The notes: generated by a model from the sequence alone, not told the origin. DNA of 64,000 nt from Epiperipatus broadwayi (GCA_028023455.1 JAQFVV010000056.1:5295717-5359716), one strand, 5' to 3'. Numbered from the stretch's first letter, positions 36,746-55,259 are shown. Translations and numbers: made by a program.

Positions 36746-38699
36746 TCACACATTTAGTCTAATATTGAGAATGGCAGATTTAAGAACTAATAATTCCTAA
36801 ATCTATTCCCAGATGATCAAACTGTGTTGACTGTCATTTGGTGCTTGAACGCCATTTGACTTCCGGAGCGATTATAATAAAGACATACAAAAAAAAAAAA
36901 AATAGTTAATTATAGATTAAATTACAGTAGAATAAACTGTACTAGATAAAATAATAAAATTAACTAATAATCGTAATTAAAAGTTAAAAGATTATATAAT
37001 TTTCGCAACTATAAAAATTTATATCACATTTAAAACATGCGTACATTCATTCAAATAATTCATTTTGACAATGCATACTAAACACATGAGCACACTTAGC
37101 AAAGTTTTGCAGAAATGTGATATATTATTAAATACGGTTACGTTTAAATATATATTATTATTTAACGTGAAAATAATACAATTATTTCACATTCTTAACA
37201 CTAACTTGTCGATTAAGCCGACGACCCAACTTCTCATAATTTCCAACTATAGATGACATTAAGGTTTTCTTGAAATATTGCACCCTCGTTTCTAAAGATA
37301 AATTTAAATATATATATTGTATATAAACTTATTGTATAGTAATCTAATATGCCGCATTAATTCTTTTGAAGAAGTTTAAAGCTCTGTTCTTGGTTTTGAA
37401 ATAAATTTCTATTAGTGGCGTTTAATTAAAGAAGAAATTTCTTTATTAAAAATTTTCGCTGTTGTCTTCATAGGCGTTAACTAAATCGAAGTCACTCCAA
37501 GCGCTCTCTTATATTGAGTGCTTTCAGTGTCAACAGATCAATTCGAAAATCTATGGTTTGCTATTCTTAAATAAACAGCTCAGCTCTTTGCAAAAAAGAT
37601 ATCACCGGATCTTTGTCTGCGCCTCAATTTTCAGAATTTGCAAAGGTTTTCTTTGCTATAAGAACTTAACAAAACAACTTGAAAACTAATATTACTTCTT
37701 TAAAGAATCAAAGTCTGTTATTTAGTTAAGAAAATGAGTCTTTTTTACTCAAACTAAACAAATTTTACGGAAATCTACGCCCAATTGCTCGATGAATGTG
37801 TTATAATCGCACGGTCTACCTTTCGATAATCTGTCTGGCAGCGCAGATTCTCCGTCTTTGTTCGTTATTGTGTGAGGGGAATGAGATGTTTAAGTTTCTA
37901 TTCTGTAATATAAATGACAATTCAAACCCCTCAAATTAAAACTTATTATATCAGCCATCTGGCTGTTCTTGATAAAAAGAAAATCTTGCAATATTAGCAA
38001 AGCTGGACGGACTTTCATTGGAAAATAAATGACAATATTTTAAGCTTTATAATAATAGTAAAATATTTTTTATGCGTTAATATTAGCAAAAAACTAATAT
38101 TCCGTTTATATTCAAAAGTATTTAAATACAGCAAAACTTTTTAATCAAAATTCAAATTTTGGTCGTTAGAGGTCGTTAAAAATTGTGTGAATGTGTATTT
38201 ATTCATATATTTTCCTAGAGTTAGAACCCTTGGGATCAACATTAGTGTCAAAATTAAGATGTGTAACAACCTGCAAGCTCTGCCCCCAGAGCGTGATGAG
38301 AAGTTATGAACCCCCCTCTCCCTCCTATTTTTTTAATCAAACGTTTCCGAATGGGAAAACCTGTTTTCTTTTCTGCTGTTCCTTGCGCTTTTGATTTAAC
38401 TCTTCCCTCTAGTAAACCTACAATAAATATTTAAAAAAATTAATACAAGTATCAATAAAACATTTTTAAAAAATATAATATTTAAATATTTAAAAAAAAC
38501 AAATCAATGACTTTTATTTTCTTAAAAATTTGTTTACACGCATCTCTCAGATCTCTCAAAAGCAAAGCAATAGTCCGTTTCCCAAGGAAATGTTTGAAGG
38601 GCATGTTATTTAGTAAACTTAATATTCCAATTAATCCACTAGGAAGGACTACGACTTCAATAACTATAACAATTAGTCATCCAGCCAATCGTTTTAACG
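36746..38699. other. Upstream flank of the homeobox gene
   Basis: No coding exon was recognised. The block 37750-37900 is richer in G, C and CpG than the surrounding DNA and holds no repeat that I can identify. It is a candidate non-coding regulatory segment, which is inference only. Confidence 0.4.
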
Positions 38700-39092
38700 A
38701 TAACAAATTTACTAGAATCAAAGTGGATTAAGTCCCCGCCCCAATATGCATCTCATTAATAATAACCAATAAAAATTTAAAGAACAAAAAGTTTGGAGTT
38801 CAAATAGAGCGCTAGAGGAGAAGCCATCCGACATTAAAGCATTATTGGAGCACGTACATGCATGTCGTCCGTAGCAAAGTCTTCACTCACAGCGCGTTTA
38901 ATCCAGGTCGCTACTGACACAATAATTCCATCGGAGTTAATCAGCGCCCACCTGGACATATTTCTATATTTATAGTAACGTAATTTATTTTAGATCATAT
39001 TGGGCTTGTGGACTACATTTGAAGTGATTTAAAAACACTTTTCTGTATATTGGTTTATATATATTCAGATCAAATTTATTACCTCTCTTACC
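38700..39092 (+). promoter_or_regulatory. Putative promoter and 5' UTR of the BARHL gene
   Basis: Local G+C rises just upstream of exon 1. Visible motifs: a GC box CCCCGCCCC (38734-38742), CCAAT at 38741-38745 and 38766-38770, an E-box CACCTG (38949-38954), and a TATA-like TATATTTATA (38965-38974). The start codon has a good context, TTACCATGG. The transcription start is not determinable, and the motifs are common in AT-rich DNA apart from the GC box. Confidence 0.4.
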
Positions 39093-39432
39093 ATGGAGGG
39101 TTCGAGTAGTAATAATTACGACGCTTTAACTTGTGAAGATACTCGACACGAAAACAGTTTACACACTGATCGAATATTGGACGCTAAACGAAGCTTAGAT
39201 GATCGGCAGGGTAGTCCTCATCCTCCGCCGACAAATCCTGTATCAGCACCGTCTTTCCTTATAAAGGATATTTTAAGTGATACTCGGCCAAGGAAAACAA
39301 GCTTAACTCCCACTTTAAATTGTCAAAATGGTCTCTCAGAATCGGTTCTTGTTCCTAGTGATAGGGATCATTCGGACACTGACGCGAGTCGATTAACAGA
39401 TAACACGGATTCTGACCATTCAGATACCGAGG
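39093..39432 (+). CDS. BarH-like homeobox protein, exon 1
   Basis: Starts at ATG in TTACCATGG and runs 113 codons plus one base to the donor GAGG|GTAAGT at 39433. The protein is Ser/Asp-rich. Residues 55-61, FLIKDIL, fit the FIL (eh1-like, Groucho-binding) motif of BARHL proteins, and an acidic Ser/Asp/Thr stretch (SDRDHSDTDASRLTD) leads to the exon end. Translation past the donor (KFDRLL...) is intron. The phase-1 junction joins in frame to exon 2, creating Gly114. BARHL proteins are nuclear transcription factors acting mainly in nervous-system development. The FIL motif suggests repression. Exon 1 alone would be hard to assign; the assignment rests on the joined homeodomain. Confidence 0.85.
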
Positions 39433-44759
<5,327 letters not shown>

Positions 44760-44965
44760 TATTATTTTAAATGCCCTATTCGTTTAGGGCAGTGGGTAAA
44801 GTATCAGTCTCACGTTCTTAAGTCTATCGCCACTTGAGGAAAGTAAAAGCAAAAATCTTCTTGATCCAATTGAATAGATCTGCAGAGATAAACCTGTCAC
44901 TTTCGTGCTCAAACGTCACTGGATGGTTATGATTATTAATGACAGCATCCCTATGGCCATTTAAA
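44760..44965 (+). repeat. Possible tRNA-like SINE
   Basis: GTTTAGGGCAGTGGGTAAAG resembles a tRNA A box and D-arm and is followed by TATCAGTCTCACG. No clear B box remains. The less AT-rich body runs to about 44965 (CATCCCTATGGCCATT). Confidence 0.4.
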
Positions 44966-45991
44966 AATTTTCTCTTGTTTTTTTCCTCCCTAAAACAAAA
45001 TCATAAACAAATTATCATGCCGCAAATATTTAATCTTCAAAAGATGTCAAAAATTTTTTTATATTTTTATCTAAGCTGCAAATCACAATTTTAATTTGAT
45101 GTTGATAAAATAAAATCGTCATATAAAAGTAATTAAGGTATTACGTAATTTTTCATTCATAAAAACAATAAGCAAGTAACAGTCGACAGTGTACCAGTTT
45201 GTAAATGTGAAAAGTATTTTTTTTAATCATCCATTAATTTATATTAATTTTGATTACGTAATCGGCAAAACATTTAAAATATATATCCTGATGAATTAAA
45301 GTCAACAATGCAAATTAAATAATTTTCTAAGAATGATAATAGAAAATAAATACAATTTGAGTACCTTTCAATAACATATGTATAATATTCATGCAATCGG
45401 AATACATACAAATATATTATACAAATATACATATAATGTACGTATTGCCTAGTTACTATGCCTGCCTTTAGGCAGAAAACATATATATTTATATGCGGAT
45501 ATGGTATATGTGTATAAATACATCACTTATTGTTTTGTAATTTTACATTCACAAATGCTTAAATCTATGACATGTCTTCAGACCTTTTTTTTTATTGGAT
45601 ATTTTTAAAATATAAAATGCATTCATATTATATGTGGGTACACATATCCCAGTTGAAAATAGACTTAATCAGTATAGTTATAAATTTTTAATCTTTAGAA
45701 TCATTTCCAAGATCTAATCTCATTTCTATTTCAAAAACCCTTTTCTTTCCATTTAAATACGGGTATTTTTTTAAAAAAAATATTCCTGTTTGCAAATCAA
45801 AATTCAAATTGGGTATTTTGAACCGTTTTGTTTTGCTAAATATTTACAAAGTTTAGCCCAAATCCATTTTCTTTTTATTGCAACGTTCGTAGGGCTCTTA
45901 ATCAATATATTTATTTCATTTTTAAAAACGCAATATATATATAATTAGTTTTTAATGATGTCAGAGTTCATCAATATTTATGCCCTATGTA
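44966..45991. other. AT-rich stretch (within presumed intron 2)
   Basis: Nothing recognised. Confidence 0.5.
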
Positions 45992-46106
45992 GTTTGATGC
46001 CATAATAAAATGGCAGATTCTGATGACCATGGGTCGTAGCCCAATTTCATCACTTTCTATACACTTACGAATTCCCAGCCATAAATCATTCGATTTTTTT
46101 TTTTTT
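45992..46106 (+). repeat. tRNA-like SINE family 1, copy C
   Basis: Contains GTTTGATGCCATAATAAAAT, GGCAGATTCTGATGACCATG and the end CATAAATCATTCGATTTTTT. More diverged than the other copies. Confidence 0.6.
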
Positions 46107-47520
46107 AGAAATGGAAATTATGATAAACACTTTTAAATAAATTATATCAAAAAGGGTTTTAATAAGGCAAAGCAAATTACAACGACAGCATACTGTATTT
46201 TTACTTGATTAGTATACTATATCTATTGCTAAGTTATTCACTCTATATCTGGATAGAGAACTCAATATATACATATATTATTTTTAAAAAGACGACAGGA
46301 AACTTTAGTAAACTAATACTGATGATAATCAAGTATCTTATTTGAACACAGTACTTTTTGTCAAGAGAGTATTTTGTATTGTTTTTTTTTTAGAAATTCA
46401 CTTTATATAAAGTATACAATAATAAAAAAATTTTGTTACTTTATGCAGATGTGAATCGATCTGAAAATTAGAAGCCTGAATAACGAGTGCCTATGCAAAG
46501 TTATAAAAAAATACTATTAATTAACGATGATCAGTTTTTTCACTGATCAAAATGTTAATATTTTTTAAGTCTCAGTAAAATTTGTACAATAATCTTTTTT
46601 TTTTTTAATTTGGATATTAAAAGACATTCACATACAACTAATATATGTGTGTATATGTATATGTTTATACATAAAAATATAAAAATGAATTAACAAAGGT
46701 AAATATTAATCACCAATTAGTCAACTCTGTGAAAAATATGCGTAAGAAGAGAGATAGATGTAGCGCGTTTGGTAATAAACATTGTACACTGATTAACTTT
46801 TTTTTTCGCGCCCATCCAGGAATGAATTGTCTAAAGTCGAATTTTAAACTTTTAATTTTTAAATTCATTTTAAATTTAATTGTGAAATTTTTATTACACG
46901 TTCACATAAATAATTTTAAAAAATAGGTCGTATAAATAATTAATTACGTGTATTATGGTTTACTAAAGTTATGATCGTCTAAAATAATTTAGTAGTACGT
47001 TCTCGCATACATTTGTGCATGTATATATGCATGAAGGGAGCTGTATATGTATTTCCTTATTATATATATAATTACATTAAAGCATTGCATACTATATCAA
47101 TTAAAGCGTCAGCTTACTCTACTTATGATCTGGGGTTAAAGTTCAGAATGGAATTAAAAGTCTTCAAGTATCTGAAGTAATCTAAAAAAAATTACATATC
47201 ATACCATAGTTATTTCACCTAGATTCAAGTATGGAGTAAATAAACGAGTTATCTATTATTTCTGAGCTATTCAGCCTTATTCCAAAGTAATAGCGTTTTT
47301 TCTTTGGGATTCAAAGTGCAATAAAAGATGAGACAATGTTTCAATATTGGTCATTTTGATCGGAGTAAATGACTATTTACTTATCTACTTTTAAATCTAA
47401 AGGAAATACGACAAACGTCTTATATTATTAGACCATAATAATAATATTTTGCCAACATATAGATTTCTATAACAAGTGTCAGTTTAAAATTTATTAAATC
47501 TATTATTTATATCCTGACTG
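46107..47520. other. AT-rich stretch (within presumed intron 2)
   Basis: No gene. The segment 47100-47180 has a weak tRNA-like look (GATCTGGGGTTAAAGTTC) but cannot be assigned. Confidence 0.4.
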
Positions 47521-47650
47521 GTTTCATGCAAAGATAGAGTGGTGGATTCTAAAATTCATGGTGGGTGGATTCGTTGCTTATTCAGTCACTTCTGATACTT
47601 GAAGGTCTTATGAACTCTCTGCCTAATAAACTCTTCGATTATTTTTTTAT
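47521..47650 (+). repeat. tRNA-like SINE family 1, copy D
   Basis: Reads GTTTCATGCAAAGATAGAGT, GGTGGATTCTAAAATTCATG, and ends TTATGAACTCTCTGCCTAAT AAACTCTTCGATTATTTTTT, matching copies A-C. Confidence 0.65.
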
Positions 47651-47835
47651 ATAAAGATCTTGAAAGGATGAATTTACATCTAGAGAACCAAAACTATAGT
47701 TTACTTTAAACATGTATATACTATAACCAAGTATAAAATTAAAAATAATTCTTATGACATTAATTTAAATTCTTAAATATGTAATGTTCAAATTGACATG
47801 ATATTCCTGGAAATTAAAAATGCTTGAAAATTGTT

Positions 47836-47944
47836 TAGATAGGAATTTTATGCACAAGCCTTATATTAGAAGGCCACAAGTCAGAAACTAATCTGGGGAT
47901 AGTGGATGAGTAGGCACTAGATAGGGATTTTATGCACAAGCCTT
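47836..47944 (+). repeat. Local direct duplication of a 26-bp motif
   Basis: TAGATAGG(A)ATTTTATGCACAAGCCTT-type sequence occurs at 47836-47862 and again at 47919-47944, 83 bp apart. It may be a tandem duplication remnant or an insertion-site duplication. Confidence 0.6.
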
Positions 47945-48835
47945 CTGGCATCCATTGATTGCTCTTGTTGGAACAAGATAGCACTACTGTATGGAGAGTT
48001 TTGCTTTGTTTTGAATTGAAGTTTAAATATACTTTAAATCAATCATTTAATGATCAGAAAAGGTATACTCAACTAAATTAATTGCAATTTCGAAGTTTAA
48101 TTTCTAAAAAAAAAAAATCGTATTAGATGTTTATAATTTTTCAAAGTTTGCATATTCAAATAATTATATAACACTTATTTTTAACTAAAGGGAAAAGATT
48201 ATGCTGAGAAAAATGTAAATTACAATATTGTTTGTTAGATTTGAATAAGAAGTGTTTAGGCTATAAAAATTGAATTTTTTAATTTTATTTTGATAAATTA
48301 AGTAAAAGAGAAATTATCAATGGGCCCATTCCTGAAGATTCTGAAGTTAATATAAATGAAAAGACCGAATTTTTACTCTATGAAATGGTCATAATTTTTT
48401 TTAAATGCATGAAAAAGATTGATTTGTTTCATAACAGTGTATAAAAGCCTACATTCTTTGATTAACTGCATTGTTGTCAACATTGGATACTGAGATATAA
48501 CTGGACTCAGACAATTATAACCGGTTATCACTAATTGGTGCTAAGATTAAAGTGAAGTTAGAAACTGGAACTCATGAAGATTTGTTTGTAAATCTCATCT
48601 TTATCCAAAAAGGGGAGGATTTATTCATCAATAATTCAATCTTCTAACTAGTTCTTTACTTGTATTCTGCATAAATATTCACTGATGTATTCCTATCAGT
48701 CTCCTATCCTATATTCTGTTCTCAAGATGTCCTTTAAAAGACTATTGTATTGCATATTGCTTTCCAGCCATAAAAGTTTCTTTTTCTGATAATCATTACA
48801 ATACTCATTGTTATATATATATTTTTTTTTCCTGC
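47945..48835. other. AT-rich stretch (within presumed intron 2)
   Basis: Nothing recognised. Confidence 0.5.
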
Positions 48836-48912
48836 ACGACCGGCCCCCAACCCCCCCCCCCCCCCCCCCCCCCCCCCTCTCTGCTGGGGGGGCGGCGGGA
48901 CCCCCCCCGGCC
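48836..48912. repeat. Poly-C tract with GC-rich flanks
   Basis: A run of 27 C at 48851-48877 sits between CGGCCCCCAA and CTGGGGGGGCGGCGGGACCC, an island of very high G+C in AT-rich DNA. Long G-runs on the other strand could form quadruplexes. The overlapping proline- or glycine-rich open frames are artefacts. It may be an assembly or sequencing artefact. Confidence 0.85.
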
Positions 48913-51290
48913 AACATTGCTGAATTTGAGCATTTTCTTTCTATCTATCAATTTCATCTATTCGATTTTAAGATAAAAACCACATTTCAAATACTTCTGA
49001 GGTGAGGTATTTCCTTTGGTTCAAGATCCAGGTTACTGATTCTTGAAGTGTAATCGACAAGTGTATGAGATAATAGTATTTCTTCAAAAATCAATCACTC
49101 TTTCTAAATGCAAGTAATTATTTACACTCTCTCTAAAAGATGTTTTTAACTCAAATAACAAAAGTTCTTCACCTGTTGCAGCACTATACTGCTATTTATC
49201 TCTGAGAATATTTTGCCATTATTTGTAAGGTTTATTTTCTTAGCATTTATAATTCATTCCATACTTTTTGATGTACAATATAAACAACATGCATTTTATA
49301 AATAATTTTAACCCGAGACTGAATAATTATTGATTTGCCACAAACATACCATTAAGATTCTTCAAATCAGCATAAAAAATCCAAAAGAGTAGGAGAAAAA
49401 CTATCTTTGCAAGGTTTTTGAATGATTACAATCTCATAATGTTTTATATGTGTCCTTTCTAGTAATTAATTAGAATAATGGACAAATAAAAATTTTGGCC
49501 AGTAAAACATAACATTTAGGTAGTGAGATGTTGCAAAATAATTTGATGTAAAATGCTTTTGAAGCTATTTGTGCTGGTGACAATATCAGCTAAAATATTG
49601 ATGGTCATAAAATTCTAATGATGGATGATAGATTTCGAATACTATTATGACAAAAAATTTGGGGGGAAATTTGTATCAGTAAAATGGCGCTTTTTTAATG
49701 CAGAATACTATTTAGATTCATATTGAAGAATCATTTAATTACTAGAAATACAATAGTTCCCTATACCTATCTCATTTAGTTACAAACCATCTCACTGAAA
49801 GCTGAAACTATGATAATCTATTAAAAAATATGTTTAATATATATACACATACATTTATAATTTAATTTCAAAAATATGTGCATCAAGGTAACAAAATAAT
49901 AGAATAATGCAGCTAGAAAAAGGCAATGCATTAATTAATAAATTGAAAGAGAAATGCACACAAGATTGAATATGTAAGATAAGGAAATGTGGCTGCGAGA
50001 TCATTTATTATAATGTTCCTACAGAAAAAAATGTAATAAAATTTAGAAATTCCAATTGAATTGCTGAAACTGTAAATAGTGAGACGAGCTGTGGGAACCA
50101 CTATAATAACAATACAGTTTAGAGCTAGGAAACTAAAAAACTAAAATATAATTTTTGAAGAACATGATATTAATATTATTAAATGTAAATTCTGTTTCAA
50201 GATTAAGTTTTTATATAAAAGTGTGAAGAGTTAAAAAAAAAAAGTTTACTTTTTTTAAATGTTAGAGATTAATTAGTCAATCTTTTTCTTGTGACTGACA
50301 GATTTCAGTTTCAATACAGTTGACCAAAAGACGGTTTTGAAAAATCTAAGACCAATGTCATCAATAATGTCATTGAACAATTTCTGAATATCTAGATGCA
50401 TATTGTCATATATCTCAATAAGTCTAAATTTCTATGTATTGTTAAAGATTTTAAAATACTATTGAACATTGTACAAATATATTTATATATTTTATTTCAG
50501 GGAGCATAGACTTTGTTTTATAACTATGGTTAAGCTTATATAAGCTAGCTACTGAATGATACTAATATTAATTTTTTTATTTTTGCATAAATAAAAAAAA
50601 CATAAAAAATTATCTAATTTACATTTTTTTTTTAAAAAATAGTAAGGTACACATTTTATTGAAATCATTTATTCACTAATGAAATAATTAAAAAGTTGGC
50701 TTTTTATATGTAATATTTAAAAAACAACATAATCTAATATCCTCATGGCTATTAGACAATTTAAATTATATGTTCTGCCATCAAAAAATGTCTTATTTAC
50801 AAAGTGAAACAATATTTGATATTAGCGAGATACTGATAGAAACAAATGAGATCTATCTATGCCTGAATGCATTGATATATTAGCTAATAATCATTATATG
50901 GTGATACTTTTTTTATGTCATAATATTTTATAACTTTCTTACTACAATTTATCTGAAAAATAAATCCCGGAAAATTAACTCATGTATATGCTAATGTAGG
51001 TTGGTTCATTATAGCACATATGTGTTTTCTCAGTGGGATTAATAAATATATTGCTGCAAGATACAGGGGATACTAGACACTAACTTCTGATACTGTTTTT
51101 AAACAGTCTTCCATCATATTTACATATATAAATATAAGATCTTTAAATAAAATTCATCTATAAACAATTGTGATGAATTGCTTTATATGTGTGGCATGAT
51201 TTTAATACATGGTTATATTGTTTGCTAGTTTTTTTTTTTTTTAATATTAATGTAGATTTTATAATTATACATATATACTTTGATATTCTA
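48913..51290. other. AT-rich stretch (within presumed intron 2)
   Basis: No gene or element recognised. Confidence 0.5.
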
Positions 51291-51471
51291 GTCATCATCA
51301 TCATCAACCATTATCAATCCACTACAGGATGAAGGTCTACCAAGTTTAATCCATCTTCTCCGATCTTTAGCTTCTCTATTTTACAACACCCCTGCACATT
51401 TTCTTATTTCATCCATCCATCTCACATGTGGTGTCTTTCTGGGTCTTTTACAATCTCTTGGAATCCAGTAA
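51291..51471 (-). mobile_element. Short 3' fragment of the RTE-type LINE
   Basis: The reverse complement matches the last ~180 bp of the RTE element (24475-24655), from TCATCATCATCATCAACCAT to GGAATCCAGT. A 5'-truncated insertion. Confidence 0.9.
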
Positions 51472-51739
51472 ACATTTGAAAGTGCAATGAGTAAATATCA
51501 AGACCGAATCATTACTTTCTACTGCCTTTCCATGAGCTAGATACCTTTTTTATCATTATCTATTGTTGTACCCATATCTTCTAATGCCGATGAATCGTTC
51601 CAAAAAAAAAAAAAAAAAAATCAATGCCAACACATTTGAAATTAGACAAGGTTATATAATCTCCAGTTTAAAAATGTGGAATGGCTAAAAGAAAGAGGTA
51701 TAAAAAAAATCTTAAACAAAAAAGAAAGTATGTCCAAAT

Positions 51740-52440
51740 TTAATTATTTGTTTTATCAACATCATTCTAATAAACTTTTCTATTTCATTCATCAATCTCA
51801 CATATGTGTGGGTTGTTGTTTTTTTTGTAGATGAATTAACATCTCTTGAGATCTTTTGAAATTTATTCTAAAAACATGTTTAGATTAATTCAGTTTAAAC
51901 CTTTTAACATTTTCAATAATGACAAGGATTTGTCTTTCTTCTCTCATCAATGTATTTAAGCCTTCAACTCATTCTTTTTAAACCTAACATAAATCTCTCC
52001 TTACTTTCTGTATGAACTGCAATATCTATATTGCTTTTCTAATAAATTCTTACGTTTCTGACCCATGTGTAAATATTGATAGAATACCTTCTCAAGCATA
52101 TGCACATATTCCCTTTTAATATTATATTATTTCTACCAAAATTTCCAAGATTAATTTTACGATTAATTTATCCATTAATTTTGTCTATTTATATTAATCA
52201 TATGATCAAGATGCTTAAATTGCTAACTTCATTGATATCAATCTTTATTTACTTTTTAAAAAAAATCCAACTAGTTTTTTTGATTTCGTATGATTTATAA
52301 CTCTTGCAATATTTACTGCTGTAAAATGTCTTGGAGATATAAAATTACTATCATACATCCTTATATCTATCAGTTTTTTAATGCCACATGTAACTAATCA
52401 TCTTGGTAATATCCAGTGTATGTGTCTTAATAATGGTCCA
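51740..52440 (-). mobile_element. Decayed RTE-type LINE fragment
   Basis: The reverse complement follows the RTE C-terminal coding region with much divergence. The block at 51980-52180 matches the reverse of 24100-24330, and CTGCTGTAAAATGTCTTGG at about 52316 matches the reverse of the motif-B region at 23780-23805 after an internal deletion. Older than the neighbouring 51291 fragment. Confidence 0.75.
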
Positions 52441-52790
52441 TAAATTTAGTTACTGCAAAAATATTTAGTCAACTGTTATCCCATAATCTACAATACAATA
52501 TAAAATAACTTGTATTTATTGTTGTTTTCTAGAACTTTTCTTAATATTTACATGTAAATTATTGTTCTATAATGAGTTTTAAATTCAGCTGGGGTTTCTT
52601 TTATTTATTTATTTGGGGGAAAGGGGAAGGGGGTTTATCCTAAAAAAATATTTTTCCTATATTGTCTTAATAAAGATCTTATATAAAGTTATGTTAATAA
52701 GATTAGATTAGAGATTATCTACTTGTATTATCTATACCATAATTTTCACTACACTTTCAAGTAAGATATGGACATCCATTTTTACATCTT

Positions 52791-53010
52791 ATGAAAGAGT
52801 GTAATCATAAACATATTACCAAAGATATATGAAGTGTAATCATAAACACATTACCAAAGATATGTGAAGTGTAATCATAAACATATTACCAAAGATATGT
52901 GAAGTGTAATCATAAACATATTACCAAAGATATGTGGTGTAATCATAAACATATTACCAAGGATATGTGAAGTGTAATCATAAACATATTACCAAAGATA
53001 TGTGAAAGAG
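52791..53010 (+). repeat. 35-bp minisatellite, six units
   Basis: Six near-identical units containing GTGTAATCATAAACATATTA then CCAAAGATATGT start at 52799, 52834, 52869, 52904, 52937 and 52972. The spacing is 35 bp except for one 33-bp unit (loss of AA). Recent tandem duplication. Confidence 0.97.
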
Positions 53011-53849
53011 AAGTAAACTGTAATAATTGTCTATCTATGTATACTGAACAGTGATAAAGATGTATGCAAGAGATTGTGATCTGGATTAACTGGTGATTGT
53101 TGTTTCATCATGAAATGTGCATCTTTGGGGATAATAGATCTTTTCCCCATGTCTCTGGTTATATAATTATGATCATACTCCTCTATAAGATGTTAAAGTG
53201 AATAAAAACCAATAAAAACCAATCCCTACATTGTGTGAAAGTGGTGTAATGAAAATTACAATAATATTATTCATCTCATATAGAATTGTTTGAAGACTGA
53301 TAAATATGTATTTCCAATGTCTTCTTTCTTTCACTTTAACCAACAATTTCTCCATTTTTCTTGTTTTTAAAATAATATGATTTTCTTCCCTTGCCTCATT
53401 TCTTTACTTAATACATATGGCATTTATTCTTTTCAAAAGATGTGATTGTTGTGTTGTTATTGTCTATTATTATATAGTCCATTGCTGAATTATTTCCCAT
53501 AATTCATATATGTTCCATATTTTAGTAATTTTTTTAATGCCTGAAAAAAATTTATTGTTCAATTGAAAATTTTTTATTCAATTATCTTACAAACTATCTC
53601 ATAGTTTTCCTCAGAACAACAGAATGCAGTTGCATTACTTTTCATTGAATTAAATAAAGCTATGTAGAATGCAAAAACAAATTCTTTTTTTTATCATTTT
53701 ACTAAGGCTGTAACCTTTAGAAATAAGTGTCTGAAAAATTCAAAGGTAGGGACCTCTACAGGTCTTAGCCACAAGTTTACGCTAGGAAGAAAAGAGGGAA
53801 TTCCAGATATTTTATCTTTTTAAATGCCATCTCTGCAGTGATTTCATTT
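53011..53849. other. AT-rich stretch without gene
   Basis: Nothing recognised. Confidence 0.5.
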
Positions 53850-54720
53850 AGATGCTTATATTTTCATTTTGTTTTGGATTTATATAAATAATAATAATTC
53901 ATAATATATAGTTTTTTAATTCTAACATCGTTCATAAGACAATTTTAATTGGGAAAAAACAAGAAAAATAATTTGTATATTATACCTACAAATTGGTTTT
54001 ATTCTTAGTTATTTAGCAAAAAAAAGCTACAAAATATTGTAGTACTATGATCCCCCCCCCCCTTTCTTAATCAATCTAAAAAAAACTCAATCCACTGGCT
54101 CTGCTTGGTTTATTTGTTTGTTTATTTTGGTGTAAAATTAAGCCTTGCGATTCATTCTAATTCCAAAAAGAAAAAAGATAGAAAGACAAAAAAATATTAA
54201 TATACTAAAAATGAGTTTTGCACTTATTATCCAAACCAATTCCTAAAACACAAATATATTTACATATTTGATATTTTGTAAGGTAATTTTTAGCAGTCAC
54301 TTCTTTCTCAAAGATTTCAGTATCACTTTAATTCTAACCTTCTATTCTATTCTCATCCATATCTTCACCATAAATAACATTGAACTTCAATCTTTATACC
54401 ATAAGTTGAAATTCATTTTACAATAATTTTGTAGGAAGTTTATCTGATTCATTTGTTTCATATGACCAATCCAAAAAAACTGTGATTTTATAGCAATGGA
54501 TTCTATAGATCACATTTAACAAGCAGTAGAACATGTGATTAGTTTTATGCACTTGACATTGCATTTTTAGAATTTTATGGAGCACTCATAAATTATTTTT
54601 TCTAATAACTTTATGTTATATCAAAAGAATCCAAGTTTCCTTTCCATACAATAAATGATATAAAATAGCAGCTCGTTATGCAACCATTCAACATCTTGCA
54701 ATTTGTGCTGCATTTCAATA
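53850..54720 (-). mobile_element. LINE-D copy 1, decayed
   Basis: It aligns with 59131-59720 in the same orientation. Shared blocks are TTATCCAAACCA/TTATGCAAACCA, TTCATTTGTTTCAT/TTCATTTGCTTCAT and a CATTGCATTTTTAGAATTTTA/CATTGTATTTTTAAAAGTTTA block. The copy at 59 kb carries RT motifs, so this is the 3' part of the same LINE. It contains a C12 run at 54052. No open frame remains. Confidence 0.55.
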
Positions 54721-54734
54721 TGTGAGTTCACTAG

Positions 54735-54815
54735 TGATAATAATGATGATAATAATAATAGTAGTAGTTGTTATAGTAGTAGTAGTAGTTGTTATAGTAA
54801 TAGTAGTAGTAGAGG
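54735..54815. repeat. (GAT/TAA/TAG)n compound microsatellite
   Basis: Mixed trinucleotide array with GTAGTAGTTGTTATA repeated twice. Confidence 0.9.
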
Positions 54816-54881
54816 ATAGCAGAAAGTTTAGTCATCACTAGCAAGATGTTGTTTAAGTATCTGGGTTCAAAGCTGAAAAAA

Positions 54882-55259
54882 ATCATCATCGTCAACCATT
54901 ATCAGTCCATTGCAGAATAAAGGTCTCTCCAAGTTTAATCCATCTTCTCTGATCTTTAGCTTCTCATCTCCACATCACCCCTGCACACTTTCTTATTTCA
55001 TCCATTCATCTAACATGTAGTCTCTTTCTGGGTCTTTTACAATCTCTTGGAATCTGGTTTAAGATTTCAATTGTCCATCTATTATCATCTCTTCTAGCAA
55101 TATGTCCAGCCCAACTCCACTTCAGTCTTTTATTTTTTTCAATGAGGTCAGTAACACCTTTTTGTTCTCTTACTCATATATTGTGTTTTTGATCTCTTCT
55201 TGTTACTCCCAACATGCATCTCTCCATACTTCTTTGAGTGGTCTGAAGTCTCTGTATTG
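54882..55259 (-). mobile_element. 3' fragment of the RTE-type LINE
   Basis: The reverse complement matches RTE 24280-24650 with high similarity, from ATCATCATCGTCAACCATT to GGTCTGAAGTCTCTGTATTG. 5'-truncated. Confidence 0.92.

Noticed and set aside
38191-38731. Two small open frames upstream of the BARHL start
   Set aside because: No recognisable motifs; length is within chance expectation, and the start context is poor compared with 39093.
48696-49005. Proline- and glycine-rich open frames on both strands
   Set aside because: They come from the poly-C block and share no residues beyond it with any family I recognise.
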